Part shown: positions 16,790-25,795 of the stretch, piece after piece | Layout: each line of letters begins with the position of its first letter | Position numbering within the stretch: the first letter of the stretch is position 1 | Origin: Bradyrhizobium sp. AS23.2 | Lineage (GTDB): Bacteria > Pseudomonadota > Alphaproteobacteria > Rhizobiales > Xanthobacteraceae | Length of the DNA: 64,000 nt | Assembly: GCF_001908185.1 (NCBI RefSeq) | Contig: NZ_LGHM01000021.1 | Location: 1 to 64,000 of the forward strand | Reading direction: 5' to 3' | The notes under the pieces: generated by a model | The model's input: only the letters and a program-made list of their open reading frames with translations | Database searches by the model: none | Told to the model about the DNA's origin: nothing | Translations under genes and position numbers: made by a program

Positions 16790-16840
16790 CGCACGCTCCT
16801 TTCAGCATGGAAAGCACCCGGCAGCACTAACTGGGAAAAC

Positions 16841-16856
16841 ATTTTAGGCTTAAAAC
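16841..16856 (-). promoter_or_regulatory. putative MarR operator, ligase promoter
   Basis: ATTTTAGGCTTAAAAC is one of six copies of a 16-base near-palindrome (consensus ATTTTARGSTTMAAAT) in this cluster. It lies between the marR stop and the ligase start, 52 bases upstream of the latter. Confidence 0.6.
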
Positions 16857-16939
16857 AATTCGGCGCAATAGCGGATTTTGGGCATGCCGTGCTTTTTCCT
16901 GCGGCAAGGTGGGACTGGGCGGCTAACCCGCCCGCGGAC

Positions 16940-17470
16940 TTAAGGCCGGCGGCTCGCAGCCGATTTCTGCGCCGACGCCTTGGTCTTGGCGAGGAGCCGC
17001 ATCAGCTCGCGCACATCCTTCGGCGTCAGGTCGGCGAAGAGATCGGCGATCCAGGTCTCGTGTTCCGCGGCCATCCTGCGAAACTCGGCGCGCCCGAGTT
17101 TTGTGAGGCGGATCACCTGGACGCGACGGTCCGTCTCCGAGGTGCGCCGGTCGAGATGGCCGGATTCCACCAGTCGCTCGACGAGGCCGGTGACGTTGCC
17201 GTTGGACACCATCATGCGCTTGGAGACGTCGGACAACGTCATGCCGTCAGGCGCCTTGTCGAGCTGCGCCATCAGATCGAAACGGGGCAGCGTGACGTCG
17301 AACCGCTGCCGCAGCCGGCCGCGGACCTCGCCTTCGATCAAGGTCGTGCAGGTCAAGAGGCGCAGCCACAGCCGAAGCTCTTCGGCATGGTCCTCCGGGG
17401 TTTCGACGGCCTTTGTCTCGGAATCGAGCATGTGGATGCGATCACTCAGGGCCGGCATTGGCGCCGGCAC
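16940..17470 (-). CDS. MarR-family regulator of the aromatic-CoA cluster
   Basis: The 176-residue protein is a MarR winged-helix regulator: the recognition region reads LSDVSKRMMVSNGNVTGLVERLVESGHLDRR and the wing follows with TSETDRRVQVIRLTKLG. Proteins of this group sense aromatic acids or their CoA esters and usually repress. The GTG start at 17470 has GGGGAA five bases upstream; the in-frame ATG at residue 14 is an alternative. A copy of the 16-base operator lies 13 bases upstream of the start, which suggests autoregulation, and five more copies precede the other units of the cluster. Confidence 0.88.
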   Translation of the reverse strand: MPAPMPALSDRIHMLDSETKAVETPEDHAEELRLWLRLLTCTTLIEGEVRGRLRQRFDVTLPRFDLMAQLDKAPDGMTLSDVSKRMMVSNGNVTGLVERLVESGHLDRRTSETDRRVQVIRLTKLGRAEFRRMAAEHETWIADLFADLTPKDVRELMRLLAKTKASAQKSAASRRP

Positions 17471-17482
17471 GGATTCCCCAAC

Positions 17483-17498
17483 ATTTTGAGCTTCAAAT
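17483..17498 (-). promoter_or_regulatory. putative MarR operator, autoregulatory site
   Basis: ATTTTGAGCTTCAAAT, matching the shared 16-base motif at most positions, lies 13 bases before the marR start codon, where a bound repressor would block its own transcription or translation start. Confidence 0.6.
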
Positions 17499-17551
17499 AT
17501 ATTGGCCCCGGCCGCAAGTCCAAAGCTGCAACAATCGCCCGCACGTCAGTT

Positions 17552-17567
17552 TCTTTAGGCTTCAAAT
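17552..17567 (+). promoter_or_regulatory. putative MarR operator, binding-protein promoter
   Basis: TCTTTAGGCTTCAAAT shares the core AGGCTTCAAAT with the other copies and is followed by AATTGGCGCG, also seen in similar form after the site at 16841. It lies 143 bases before the binding-protein start. Confidence 0.55.
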
Positions 17568-17709
17568 AATTGGCGCGCCGCTTGCATGCGCCGCCTCCTG
17601 CAGGATGACGACGCGCCTTGAGCTTTGCTTGCCGCGGCAGCCATCATCGGCATAAGCTTGGTTTGGAGTACGCGGCTTGCAACGCAAGCCCGATCGTCAC
17701 GGGGGACAG

Positions 17710-18888
17710 ATGATGAAGACGCAATGGACCTTGGCTGCCGCCGCCTTGCTGCTCGGCACCGCAGTGAACCCTGCCTTCGCCCAGGAAAAGATCAAGGTGG
17801 GTGTGATCGTGACGTTGTCGGGACCTGGCGCGGCGCTTGGCCAACAGGTTCGAGACGGCTTTGCGCTCGCGGTGAAGGACCTGGGCGGCAAGATGGGCGG
17901 CCGCGATGTCGAGGTGATCGTTGCCGACGACGAGCTCAAGCCGGACGCGGCGGTGACGAAGGTCAAGGGGCTTCTGGAGCGCGACAAGGTCGACTTCGTG
18001 GTCGGCCCGATCTTCTCCAACATCCTCCAGGCGATCCACCGACCCGTCACGGAATCCAAGGTGTTCCTGATCAGCCCCAATGCCGGCCCGTCCACTTTTG
18101 CCGGCAAGGACTGCAACCCCTACTTCTACGTGACGTCGTATCAGAACGATCAGGTGCACGAGATCCTCGGCAAGGTCGCGCAGGATCGCGGCTACAAGCG
18201 CATGTACCTGATGGTGCCGAACTATCAGGCCGGCAAGGATTCGGTGGCCGGCTTCAAGCTCGACTACAAGGGCGAGATTGTCGAAGAGTCCTACATGCCG
18301 CTCAACACACTGGATTTCCAGCCGGAGTTGTCGAAGATTTCGTCGCAGAAGCCCGATGCGCTCTTCACGTTCATGCCGGGCGGCCTCGGCGTCAATCTCG
18401 TCAAACAATACCGGCAAGCCGGCCTCGCCGACACCATCCCGGTGCTCTCGGCCTTCACGGTGGATGAATCGACCCTGCCGGCGCAGCAGGACGCAGCCGT
18501 CGGCATGTTCGGCGGCGCGAACTGGGCTCCCAATCTCGACAATCCCCAGAACAAGAAATTCGTCGCGGCCTATGAGGCCGCCTACAACGTCGTGCCCGGC
18601 ACTTACGCCTTCCAGGCGTACGATGCCGCGATGCTGATCGACAGCGCCGTCAAGGGCGTGAAAAGCGACCTCTCCAACAAGGACGCCGTCGCGGCCGCGC
18701 TGAGGAAAGCGGACTTCACCTCGCTGCGCGGCGCCTTCAAGTTCAATACCAACGGCTACCCGATACAGGATTTTTACCTGACCAAGGTCGCCAAGCGTCC
18801 GGACGGCAAGTTCCAGACCGAGATCGTCCAGAAGGTTTTTGAAAATTACGGCGACCGCTATGCCAAGGACTGCAAGGCGGCAAACTAA
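17710..18888 (+). CDS. periplasmic branched-chain-amino-acid-type ABC substrate-binding protein
   Basis: A 392-residue Peripla_BP_6 protein with a signal peptide ending in NPAFAQE and the fold start KIKVGVIVTLSGPGAALGQQ. Members in aromatic clusters bind benzoate- or phenylpropanoid-like acids rather than leucine. No permease or ATPase genes are adjacent, so it must share a transporter encoded elsewhere. GGGGGA precedes two tandem ATG codons at 17710 and 17713; either may be used. It is divergent from marR with an operator copy in between, and the cupin gene follows 27 bases after its stop. Confidence 0.87.
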   Translation: MMKTQWTLAAAALLLGTAVNPAFAQEKIKVGVIVTLSGPGAALGQQVRDGFALAVKDLGGKMGGRDVEVIVADDELKPDAAVTKVKGLLERDKVDFVVGPIFSNILQAIHRPVTESKVFLISPNAGPSTFAGKDCNPYFYVTSYQNDQVHEILGKVAQDRGYKRMYLMVPNYQAGKDSVAGFKLDYKGEIVEESYMPLNTLDFQPELSKISSQKPDALFTFMPGGLGVNLVKQYRQAGLADTIPVLSAFTVDESTLPAQQDAAVGMFGGANWAPNLDNPQNKKFVAAYEAAYNVVPGTYAFQAYDAAMLIDSAVKGVKSDLSNKDAVAAALRKADFTSLRGAFKFNTNGYPIQDFYLTKVAKRPDGKFQTEIVQKVFENYGDRYAKDCKAAN

Positions 18889-18915
18889 ACCGCATCGCGT
18901 TACGGGAGGACTGCA

Positions 18916-19371
18916 ATGAAGAGCGAAATCACCGGCATCACGCGGGCCAATGAAGGAATCCAGGGCATTTCCTGGAACATCCTCGGCCAGACCTATGTGC
19001 CGAAGAGCTACGCCGAAAACAGCTTCTCCTGGCACGCGACATTGCCGCCAGGGACGTTCGTGCCGCCGCACATCCATCCCGACCAGGATGAGTATCTCTA
19101 CATGCTGGAAGGCAAGCTCGACTTCATGCTCGGCAATTCCGAGTCGCAGGCAACCGCGGGCGATCTGATCCGTCTCGGCATGGGCGTGCCGCACGGCATC
19201 TTCAACAAGTCGGAGCAGACCGCGAAAGTGCTGTTCTGGGTCGCGCCGAGCCGCAAGCTGTTCGACCTGTTCTGGGGCCTTCACAACATGAAGGAACAGA
19301 AGCCGGAGGACGTGGTGGCATTGGCCGCCGAGTTCAACATCCACTTCTTGCCGCCGCCTCCCGGCGGCTAG
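18916..19371 (+). CDS. single-domain cupin protein
   Basis: The 151-residue protein has cupin motif 1, PPHIHPDQDEYLYMLEGKL, with two histidines and a glutamate for metal, and motif 2, GDLIRLGMGVPHGIFN, with the third histidine. It is probably a small cytoplasmic metal enzyme or ligand-binding protein. GGGAGGA stands close upstream of the ATG. Its place after the binding-protein gene suggests a role in the same aromatic pathway, perhaps a ring-cleavage or isomerase step, but the reaction cannot be read from the sequence. Confidence 0.83.
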   Translation: MKSEITGITRANEGIQGISWNILGQTYVPKSYAENSFSWHATLPPGTFVPPHIHPDQDEYLYMLEGKLDFMLGNSESQATAGDLIRLGMGVPHGIFNKSEQTAKVLFWVAPSRKLFDLFWGLHNMKEQKPEDVVALAAEFNIHFLPPPPGG

Positions 19372-19379
19372 CAGCTGTT

Positions 19380-20630
19380 TCAGGCGCGCACCGCCGCAAG
19401 TCCCGGCACTGCGGCGAAGCCGGCCTTGGTTGCGTAGCCGCGCACGATCGCTTCGCGCTGGGAATAACTCAGCACGTTGTCGATATTGTCGAAGCCGTCC
19501 GGCGCGAGCTGCTCGACGGCGTCGATGACGCCCTCGGGGCCACCACGGCGGTTGGAACGGACGATATCCGCCGTCATTGGCAGACGCTTCTTCTCGTATT
19601 CAACCAGGGCCTGGCGTGGATGCTCAGCGCGCACCAGCGCGTCCGCAACACAGCGCGCATCGAGGATGGCCTGCGAAGCTCCGTTCGAGCCGACCGGATA
19701 CATGGGATGCGCAGCATCGCCGAGCAGCGTGACGCGTCCCGACGACCAATAGGGCAAGGGATCGCGATCGCAGGTCGGATATTCGTAGAATTCGGGCGTT
19801 GCCGAGATCAGGCTCTTGACGTCGATATAAGGCACCGAGAAGCGCGCAACATGCGGCATCAGCTCCTCGCGCCGCCCGGGCCGCGACCAATCTTCTTTTC
19901 GCGGTGGCGGAGCATTGCCCTCGCCGACCTTCACCAGCACCGCCCAATTGGTAAGACGGCTCGCCGGGCTCGATCCCTCCGCGATCGGATAGATCACCAC
20001 CTTCGCGTTGAGACCACCGGCCACAATCATCGATTTGCCGGTGAGGAAGAGCGGCCAGTCGCGCGCACCGCGCCACAGCATCAGGCCGTTCCAGCATGGC
20101 GGCCCCTCGTTCGGGAACAACGTGTCGCGGACGCGCGAATGGATGCCGTCAGCGCCGATCAGGATATCGCCGCGCGCAGTGTGGACGTGCGCGCCGGTCC
20201 GATCGAAGAAATAGGCCGTGACGCCGCCCTCGTCCTGCGTGAACGCGCCGAGCCGGCAGCCGGTGTGAATTGCTTCGGGCCCGAGCCGTTCTTCGACGGC
20301 GTGATGGATGACCCCTTGAAGCCGGCCGCGATGAATCGAGAATTGCGGCACGTCGTGACCGGCATCGATACCTCGGGCTTCGCGCCAGACCTCCTGGCCG
20401 TGCCGGTTGAGGTAATAGAGCTGGTCGGTGCGGATTGCGACGTCGTCGAGCTTCTGCAGCAAGCCGAGCCCGGCGAGCTCACGCATGGCGTGCGGCAGCG
20501 TGTTGATGCCGACACCGAGCTCGCGGATGGTATCGGACTGCTCGAATATCTCGCAAGCGAGCCCGCGGGCCCGCAGCATCAAGGCCGTGGTGAGACCACC
20601 GATGCCGCCACCGATGATAATCGCCTTCAT
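19380..20630 (-). CDS. FAD-dependent aromatic monooxygenase (class A)
   Basis: The 416-residue protein shows the three fingerprints of single-component flavin hydroxylases: GGGIGGLTTALMLRARG at the N-terminus, the DG motif in LIGADGIHSR, and the GD motif in VTLLGDAAHPMYPVGSNG. It is closest in style to salicylate and 3-hydroxybenzoate hydroxylases. It would use NAD(P)H and oxygen to hydroxylate a ring. The start is the ATG at 20630, directly before the FAD motif. It follows the aminobenzoyl-CoA monooxygenase/reductase gene by 55 bases and is probably in the same transcript. Confidence 0.85.
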   Translation of the reverse strand: MKAIIIGGGIGGLTTALMLRARGLACEIFEQSDTIRELGVGINTLPHAMRELAGLGLLQKLDDVAIRTDQLYYLNRHGQEVWREARGIDAGHDVPQFSIHRGRLQGVIHHAVEERLGPEAIHTGCRLGAFTQDEGGVTAYFFDRTGAHVHTARGDILIGADGIHSRVRDTLFPNEGPPCWNGLMLWRGARDWPLFLTGKSMIVAGGLNAKVVIYPIAEGSSPASRLTNWAVLVKVGEGNAPPPRKEDWSRPGRREELMPHVARFSVPYIDVKSLISATPEFYEYPTCDRDPLPYWSSGRVTLLGDAAHPMYPVGSNGASQAILDARCVADALVRAEHPRQALVEYEKKRLPMTADIVRSNRRGGPEGVIDAVEQLAPDGFDNIDNVLSYSQREAIVRGYATKAGFAAVPGLAAVRA

Positions 20631-20685
20631 CGCCCCTACTCCACTCGAAATACGCCAGGCAATGGAGTTAACGTCGCACGGGCGG

Positions 20686-23037
20686 TCACTCCGCCGCAAG
20701 CGGCTTTGTCGCCTCCGCCTTGAGCTCGGCCCGGGTCTTGGGCTTAGCCTTAATTCGCAGCTCCTCGAGATCCTGCCGGTCGCGCACGCTGTTGCGGAAA
20801 ATCTGATCCTTGCCTGGCAGATATTGCGGCGGGCAGAAGGCGTCGTCTGCCCCGTACCAGGCCGCCGCCTTCATGGTGAAGAAGGGATCGACCAGATGCG
20901 GCCGGCCGAGCGCGACGAGGTCTGCCCGGCCTGCAGCCAGGATGGTGTTGGCCTGGTCCGCCGTCGTGATGTTGCCGACGCACATGGTGGCCACGCGCGC
21001 CTCGTTGCGGACCTGGTCCGAGAACGGTGTCTGGAACATGCGCCCGTAGACCGGCTGCGCATCGCGCACGGTCTGCCCAGTCGAAACGTCGACGAGATCG
21101 ACGCCGGCCTCGGCGAAGGCGCGCGCAATGGCGACGGCGTCGTCGCCGGTGATGCCGCCGTCAGCCCAGTCGGTCGCGGAGATCCGGACCGACATCGGCT
21201 TGTGCGACGGCCACACCGCCCGCAGCGCCTCGAAGATCTCCAGCGGGAAACGCAGGCGATTGGCGAGCGTGCCGCCATACTCGTCCGTACGGGTATTCGT
21301 CAGCGGCGAGATGAAGCTCGCGAGCAGATAACCGTGGGCGCAGTGCAGCTCAAGCATATCGAAGCCGCAGCGCTCGCCGCGCTCGGCCGCCGCGACGAAG
21401 GCATCCCGCACCGCATTCATGCCGGCGCGGTCAAGCTCGCGCGGCACCTGGCTGTCGGGGAAGTAAGGTAGCGGCGATGCCGAGAACACGTCCCAGCCGC
21501 CCTCCTCCAGGGGACGATCCATGCCATCCCACATCAGCTTGGTCGCACCCTTGCGGCCGGCGTGGCCTAGTTGCAGGCAGATTTTTGCAGCCGAATTGCC
21601 GTGGACGAAATCCACGATGCGCCGCCATGCGGCTTCCTGCTCGTCGTTCCACAGCCCGGTGCAGCCAGGCGTGATCCGTGCATCGCGGCTGACGCAGGTC
21701 ATTTCGGTGAAGATCAGGCCGGCACCGCCGATCGCCCGCGATCCGTAGTGCACCAGATGGAAATCAGTCGGCACGCCTTCCTTCGCCGAGTACATACACA
21801 TCGGCGACACCACCGCGCGATTGGCGATCTCCATCTCGCGCAGCCGGAACGGCTGGAACAGCGGCACCATCGGCTTCTTGGTGTCGACGTCGAAACCGCT
21901 GTCGCGAACCTGCTTGGCAAACGACGTTTCGACCTCGGCAACGAAATCCGGCGCACGTAGCTTCAGATTGTCATAGGTGATCGCCTTCGAGCGCGTCATC
22001 ACACCGAAGGCGAATTGCACGGGATCGAAGTCCCAGAAGCGATCGACGTGCTCGAACCAGACCAGCGAGACGTCCGCGGCGTGCTGCGTTTTCTCGACCT
22101 CCTCACGGCGGCCATGCTCATAGACGTCCAACGCCGCCTTGATGTTGGGCGCCTTCTCCATCGCCTCGGCCAGCGCGATCGCATCTTCCATGGCAAGCTT
22201 GGTGCCGGAGCCGATCGAGAAATGCGCACTCGCCTTGGCGTCGCCGAGCAGGACCATATTGTCCTTGACCCAGCGCTCGCTGCGGATCATCGGGAAATTG
22301 CGCCACATTGAACGGTTGGTGAGCAGCTTGTGCCCATCGAGAAACCATCCAAAAATTTCGGTCATCCGCGCGGCGGATTGGACCTCGTCCAGCCCCGTCA
22401 GGCCCGCCCGCTCGAACGTCTCCGGATCAGTCTCGAAAATCCAGGTCGAGTGCCCGGCCTCGTACTGATAGGCGTGCGCGATGAACGGCCCCCACTCCGT
22501 CTCCTGGAAGATGAAGGTGAAGGCATCGAGCGGCCTGGTCGATCCCATCCAGGCAAACTTGTTGGACCGGAGGTCGACTTCCGGCTGGAAATGATCGAGG
22601 TATTTCTCGCGGAAACGGCTGTTGATACCATCCGCAATCAGAATGAGATCGGCGGCGGCGAAGCGGGACTCGTCATCGATGTCCACTTCGAAATGAAAGT
22701 TGACGCCGAGCTCGCGCGCCCGCTCCTGCAGGATCAGCAGCAGCTTGCGCCGCGAGCAGCCGCAAAAACCGTTGCCACCGACCCGGTGCACGGTGCCGCG
22801 GAAATGTACGGCGATGTCGTCCCAGTACGCGAATTCCTGGGTGATGCGGCGGTAGCTCGGGAGGTCGTGTTTCTCGAAATTGTCCAGTGTGGCGTCGGAG
22901 AACACCACGCCGAAGCCGAAGGTGTCGTCGGCACGGTTGCGCTCGTATACCGTGATGTCGGCGCTTGGCCGCTGCTTCTTGAGGAGGATCGCAGCATAGA
23001 GACCCGCAGGTCCGCCACCGATGATCGCGACTTTCAT
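20686..23037 (-). CDS. two-domain aminobenzoyl-/salicylyl-CoA monooxygenase-reductase
   Basis: The 783-residue protein joins an FAD hydroxylase (about 1-385; [15 protein letters not shown] start, [16 protein letters not shown] late) to an Old Yellow Enzyme domain (about 395-765; [28 protein letters not shown] with the active-site His). This is the layout of 2-aminobenzoyl-CoA monooxygenase/reductase (AbmA of Azoarcus evansii) and of salicylyl-CoA 5-hydroxylase. In the first, the ring is hydroxylated and then reduced to a non-aromatic cyclohexene carboxyl-CoA. Sequence alone does not decide between the two substrates; the RidA gene favours an amino compound. An operator copy lies 32 bases upstream of the start. 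Confidence 0.9.
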   Translation of the reverse strand: MKVAIIGGGPAGLYAAILLKKQRPSADITVYERNRADDTFGFGVVFSDATLDNFEKHDLPSYRRITQEFAYWDDIAVHFRGTVHRVGGNGFCGCSRRKLLLILQERARELGVNFHFEVDIDDESRFAAADLILIADGINSRFREKYLDHFQPEVDLRSNKFAWMGSTRPLDAFTFIFQETEWGPFIAHAYQYEAGHSTWIFETDPETFERAGLTGLDEVQSAARMTEIFGWFLDGHKLLTNRSMWRNFPMIRSERWVKDNMVLLGDAKASAHFSIGSGTKLAMEDAIALAEAMEKAPNIKAALDVYEHGRREEVEKTQHAADVSLVWFEHVDRFWDFDPVQFAFGVMTRSKAITYDNLKLRAPDFVAEVETSFAKQVRDSGFDVDTKKPMVPLFQPFRLREMEIANRAVVSPMCMYSAKEGVPTDFHLVHYGSRAIGGAGLIFTEMTCVSRDARITPGCTGLWNDEQEAAWRRIVDFVHGNSAAKICLQLGHAGRKGATKLMWDGMDRPLEEGGWDVFSASPLPYFPDSQVPRELDRAGMNAVRDAFVAAAERGERCGFDMLELHCAHGYLLASFISPLTNTRTDEYGGTLANRLRFPLEIFEALRAVWPSHKPMSVRISATDWADGGITGDDAVAIARAFAEAGVDLVDVSTGQTVRDAQPVYGRMFQTPFSDQVRNEARVATMCVGNITTADQANTILAAGRADLVALGRPHLVDPFFTMKAAAWYGADDAFCPPQYLPGKDQIFRNSVRDRQDLEELRIKAKPKTRAELKAEATKPLAAE

Positions 23038-23068
23038 GGGAGCCTCGCCAATTGACCCGGCGGAAATT

Positions 23069-23084
23069 ATTTTAACCCTAAAAT
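23069..23084 (-). promoter_or_regulatory. putative MarR operator, monooxygenase-reductase promoter
   Basis: ATTTTAGGGTTAAAAT on the minus strand is the most symmetric copy of the 16-base motif. It is flanked on both sides by AATTAT/ATAATT-type extensions that lengthen the palindrome, and lies 32 bases from the start codon at 23037. Confidence 0.65.
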
Positions 23085-23136
23085 AATTTCGCGCAAGTAC
23101 CTGTTGCAGGCCTTCCCGCAGGAAAGTCCCGCCGGC

Positions 23137-23973
23137 TCAGTCGCCCCTGAAGACCGGTTTGACCTTGTTGGCGAAGGCCTCGAAAGCGCGCTCGAAGTCG
23201 GCCGTCGTCATGCAAAGGGCTTGAGCAACGGCTTCCGCCTCGATCGCCTCTTCCACCGACATCGCCCATTCCATGGCCAGCATCCGCTTGGTCATGGTGT
23301 TGCCGAAGGTCGGCCCCTCCGCGATCTGTTTTGCGAGCAGCTGCGCTTGGGGCAGCACCTGCTCTGGCGTGACGATGCGACTGAAGAAGCCCCAGCGCTC
23401 CCCCTCCTCCGCGGTCATGAACCGGCCGGTGTAGAGCAACTCGGAGGCGCGGGACTGGCCGATGATCCGTGGCAGGATCGCGCAGGCGCCCATATCGCAG
23501 CCGGCAAGGCCCACCTTGTTGAACAGAAACGCGACCTTGGCACCGCTCGCCGCAAGGCGCATGTCTGACGCCATCGCGATGATGGCACCGGCGCCGGCGC
23601 AGATGCCCTCGACCGCGGCCACGATTGGCTGCGGGCAGGCGCGCATCGCCTTGACGAGGTCGCCCGTCATCCGCGTGAAGGCCGTCAGCCCCTTTGTATC
23701 CATCTTCACGAGTGGACCGATGATCTCGAACACGTCGCCGCCGGACGAGAAATTGCCGCCGGCGCCGGTGACGACGATCGCCTTCACCGCATCGTCGAAG
23801 GCGCAGGCGCGGAAGAAATCCGTCAACTCCCGGTAGCTCTCGAACGTCAGCGGATTCTTCCGTTCGGGACGATTGAGCGTCACCGTGGCAACGCCGTCGA
23901 CCACGGCCAGCAGGAAGTGTTGCGGCGAATAGTCCGCGAGGGGCACGGTGACGGGATTGGCTGGTCTACTCAT
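23137..23973 (-). CDS. enoyl-CoA hydratase/isomerase (crotonase family)
   Basis: The 278-residue crotonase has the CoA-binding stretch [11 protein letters not shown] and the oxyanion-hole stretch [20 protein letters not shown]. It probably adds water to, or hydrolyses the ring of, the dearomatised CoA ester in the beta-oxidation-like lower pathway. It follows the SDR gene by 39 bases and is likely co-transcribed with it. The exact reaction in the family (hydratase, isomerase or ring hydrolase) cannot be told from the visible motifs. Confidence 0.88.
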   Translation of the reverse strand: MSRPANPVTVPLADYSPQHFLLAVVDGVATVTLNRPERKNPLTFESYRELTDFFRACAFDDAVKAIVVTGAGGNFSSGGDVFEIIGPLVKMDTKGLTAFTRMTGDLVKAMRACPQPIVAAVEGICAGAGAIIAMASDMRLAASGAKVAFLFNKVGLAGCDMGACAILPRIIGQSRASELLYTGRFMTAEEGERWGFFSRIVTPEQVLPQAQLLAKQIAEGPTFGNTMTKRMLAMEWAMSVEEAIEAEAVAQALCMTTADFERAFEAFANKVKPVFRGD

Positions 23974-24012
23974 GCGATCTCCTTAGCTTTCTTGTTCCGA
24001 ACCCGCGTCACG

Positions 24013-24774
24013 CTAGATCTCACCACCAGCAACGGCGATCGCCTGCCCAGTGATCGCACCGGCGCCCTCACCGCACAACCAAAGCACGGCATCCGCCACC
24101 TCTTGAGGCGTGATCAGCCTTCCTTGCGGATTATGCTTCGCAAGCTCGGCGATCGCCTGCTCGCGGGTTCGTTCTGTCTTCTTCATGATGTTTTCGATGC
24201 TGCCGGCGACCAGATCGGTGTCGGTGAAGCCGGGACAGACCGCATTCACGGTCACATTACTGCCGGCCATTTCGAGGGCGAGCGAGCGCACGAGACCGAC
24301 TACAGCGTGCTTGGCGGCCGTGTACGCGCTCACGTAAGCATAGCCCTTGAGCCCCGCCGTCGACGCAATCGCGACGATACGGCCGTAGGGGCGATCCTTC
24401 ATCCCCGGCAGCACAGCGCTGATGGCATGGACCACGCCCATGAAATTGACATCCATCATGCGTGAAAAAAGAGCACTGTCCGATTTCGCGAATGGCGCGG
24501 ATTCAGCACTGCCCGCGTTGGCGATGAGGATATCGATCGGCTTCCGCGCACTCGCTTCCGTGATGACGGCCTTCAGCGCAGCTTCATCTGAAACGTCGGC
24601 GACGGCCGAAAAATGCGCAGCTCCCGCACTGACGGCCTCTTCGAGAGTTGCTGCGTTCCTGCCAAGCACCGTGACAGTGGCACCCGCACCGACGAGGGAC
24701 GCCGCAATCGCGCGTCCGATGCCGCGACCACCACCGGTCACCAGCGCGTGAGGCGAAAGCGGCAATGCGGACAT
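24013..24774 (-). CDS. short-chain dehydrogenase/reductase (3-oxoacyl or 3-hydroxyacyl type)
   Basis: The 253-residue SDR has the cofactor motif TGGGRGIGRAIA, the NAG motif in LIANAGSAESAP, a catalytic serine near ASTAG and the YVSAYTAAK active-site Tyr-x3-Lys. It would oxidise or reduce a hydroxy group on a CoA-bound intermediate with NAD(H) or NADP(H). First gene of a two-gene unit with the crotonase, behind an operator copy at 24815; the divergent operon begins 194 bases away. Confidence 0.87.
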   Translation of the reverse strand: MSALPLSPHALVTGGGRGIGRAIAASLVGAGATVTVLGRNAATLEEAVSAGAAHFSAVADVSDEAALKAVITEASARKPIDILIANAGSAESAPFAKSDSALFSRMMDVNFMGVVHAISAVLPGMKDRPYGRIVAIASTAGLKGYAYVSAYTAAKHAVVGLVRSLALEMAGSNVTVNAVCPGFTDTDLVAGSIENIMKKTERTREQAIAELAKHNPQGRLITPQEVADAVLWLCGEGAGAITGQAIAVAGGEI

Positions 24775-24814
24775 GCGCGGGCTCCCTCGGATCTACTGAT
24801 CGTTAGTCCGATAT

Positions 24815-24830
24815 ATTTTAACCTTCAAAT
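24815..24830 (-). promoter_or_regulatory. putative MarR operator, SDR promoter
   Basis: ATTTGAAGGTTAAAAT on the minus strand, 41 bases upstream of the SDR start at 24774, matches the shared 16-base motif. Confidence 0.58.
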
Positions 24831-24891
24831 TTTTGCAACGAAAGCGCCCGATCGACGCTGCGAACGCCCGCGAGAGACCGGCCCGAATATT

Positions 24892-24907
24892 GCTTTAAGT
24901 ATAAAAT
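24892..24907 (+). promoter_or_regulatory. putative MarR operator, five-gene operon promoter
   Basis: GCTTTAAGTATAAAAT is the weakest match to the shared 16-base motif but keeps the TTTAAG...AAAAT core and stands 61 bases before the first gene of the operon. Confidence 0.45.
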
Positions 24908-24967
24908 TATCTCTTCCCATCCCCCACAGGCCTGTTAGCATCGACGAGCCAAGCAAAGGGATGTCGC

Positions 24968-25783
24968 GTGTCGCAGCCTGCGCCAATGATAACAAAGGAC
25001 GGACGCTTCGCCTATGAAGCCGCGGGCGACCCGGACGCGACACCCCTGATTTTCCTGCATGGCATTGGCGGCGCGGCACGGGCCTGGCGGCAGCAGCTTG
25101 CTACATTTGGCAATCGCTTCCACGCAATCGCATGGGACATGCCGGGCTATGGCGGATCGGCGCCGCTTGCCAGCGTCAGCATTGCGGCCCTGGCCGATGC
25201 GCTCCAGCAATTCATCGAACAGATCGGCGCAAGCAGGCCCATTCTGGTCGGCCATTCGATCGGCGGCATGATCGTCCAGAAGTGGCTGGTGCAATCCCCC
25301 AAAATGGCAGGCGCGGTCGTCTTGGCGCAGACCAGCCCTGCCTTCGGCAAAGCTGATGGCGACTGGCAGAGATCGTTCATCTCGGCCCGCCTTGGACCGC
25401 TCGACCGCGGCGAGACGATGAAGTCGCTCGCGCCCTCCCTGGTGAAGGAGCTTGTGGGCGACGATCCGGATCCGCAAGGAATGGAGCTTGCGCGGGAGTG
25501 TATGGGAAGCGTGCCCGAGGCGAGCTATCGCGCCATGATGCTGGCCTTGATCGGGTTCGATCAGCGCAGCACGCTCAAGGATATTTCCGTCCCGACGCTG
25601 CTGCTGTCCGGCTCCAAGGACAACAATGCGCCAGCGCCCATGATGGCCAAGACAGCGACCTACATTCCCTCGGCCGAATATGTCGAGCTGGCCGGTGTCG
25701 GTCATCTCGCCAACCTTGAACGCCCCGATGCTTTTGACGAGGCTCTCGGCCAATTCCTGAATTCCGTCGCGACCAAAGCGTAA
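24968..25783 (+). CDS. alpha/beta-hydrolase of the aromatic-CoA cluster
   Basis: The 271-residue hydrolase has the nucleophile elbow GHSIGG, a candidate acid Asp in SGSKDNN and the histidine in GVGHLANLE, so the Ser-Asp-His triad looks complete. It resembles 3-oxoadipate enol-lactonase-like and ring-cleavage-product hydrolases; a thioesterase role is also possible. The GTG start at 24968 follows AAAGGGA. It opens a tight five-gene operon ending at 30704, 12 bases before the acyl-CoA dehydrogenase. Confidence 0.83.
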   Translation: MSQPAPMITKDGRFAYEAAGDPDATPLIFLHGIGGAARAWRQQLATFGNRFHAIAWDMPGYGGSAPLASVSIAALADALQQFIEQIGASRPILVGHSIGGMIVQKWLVQSPKMAGAVVLAQTSPAFGKADGDWQRSFISARLGPLDRGETMKSLAPSLVKELVGDDPDPQGMELARECMGSVPEASYRAMMLALIGFDQRSTLKDISVPTLLLSGSKDNNAPAPMMAKTATYIPSAEYVELAGVGHLANLERPDAFDEALGQFLNSVATKA

Positions 25784-25795
25784 GGTGACTGCGCA

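Noticed and set aside
17644..19344. 566-codon minus-strand frame opposite the binding-protein and cupin genes
   Set aside because: The plus-strand genes have a signal peptide, cupin motifs and ribosome-binding sites; the opposite product is a His/Arg-rich shadow.
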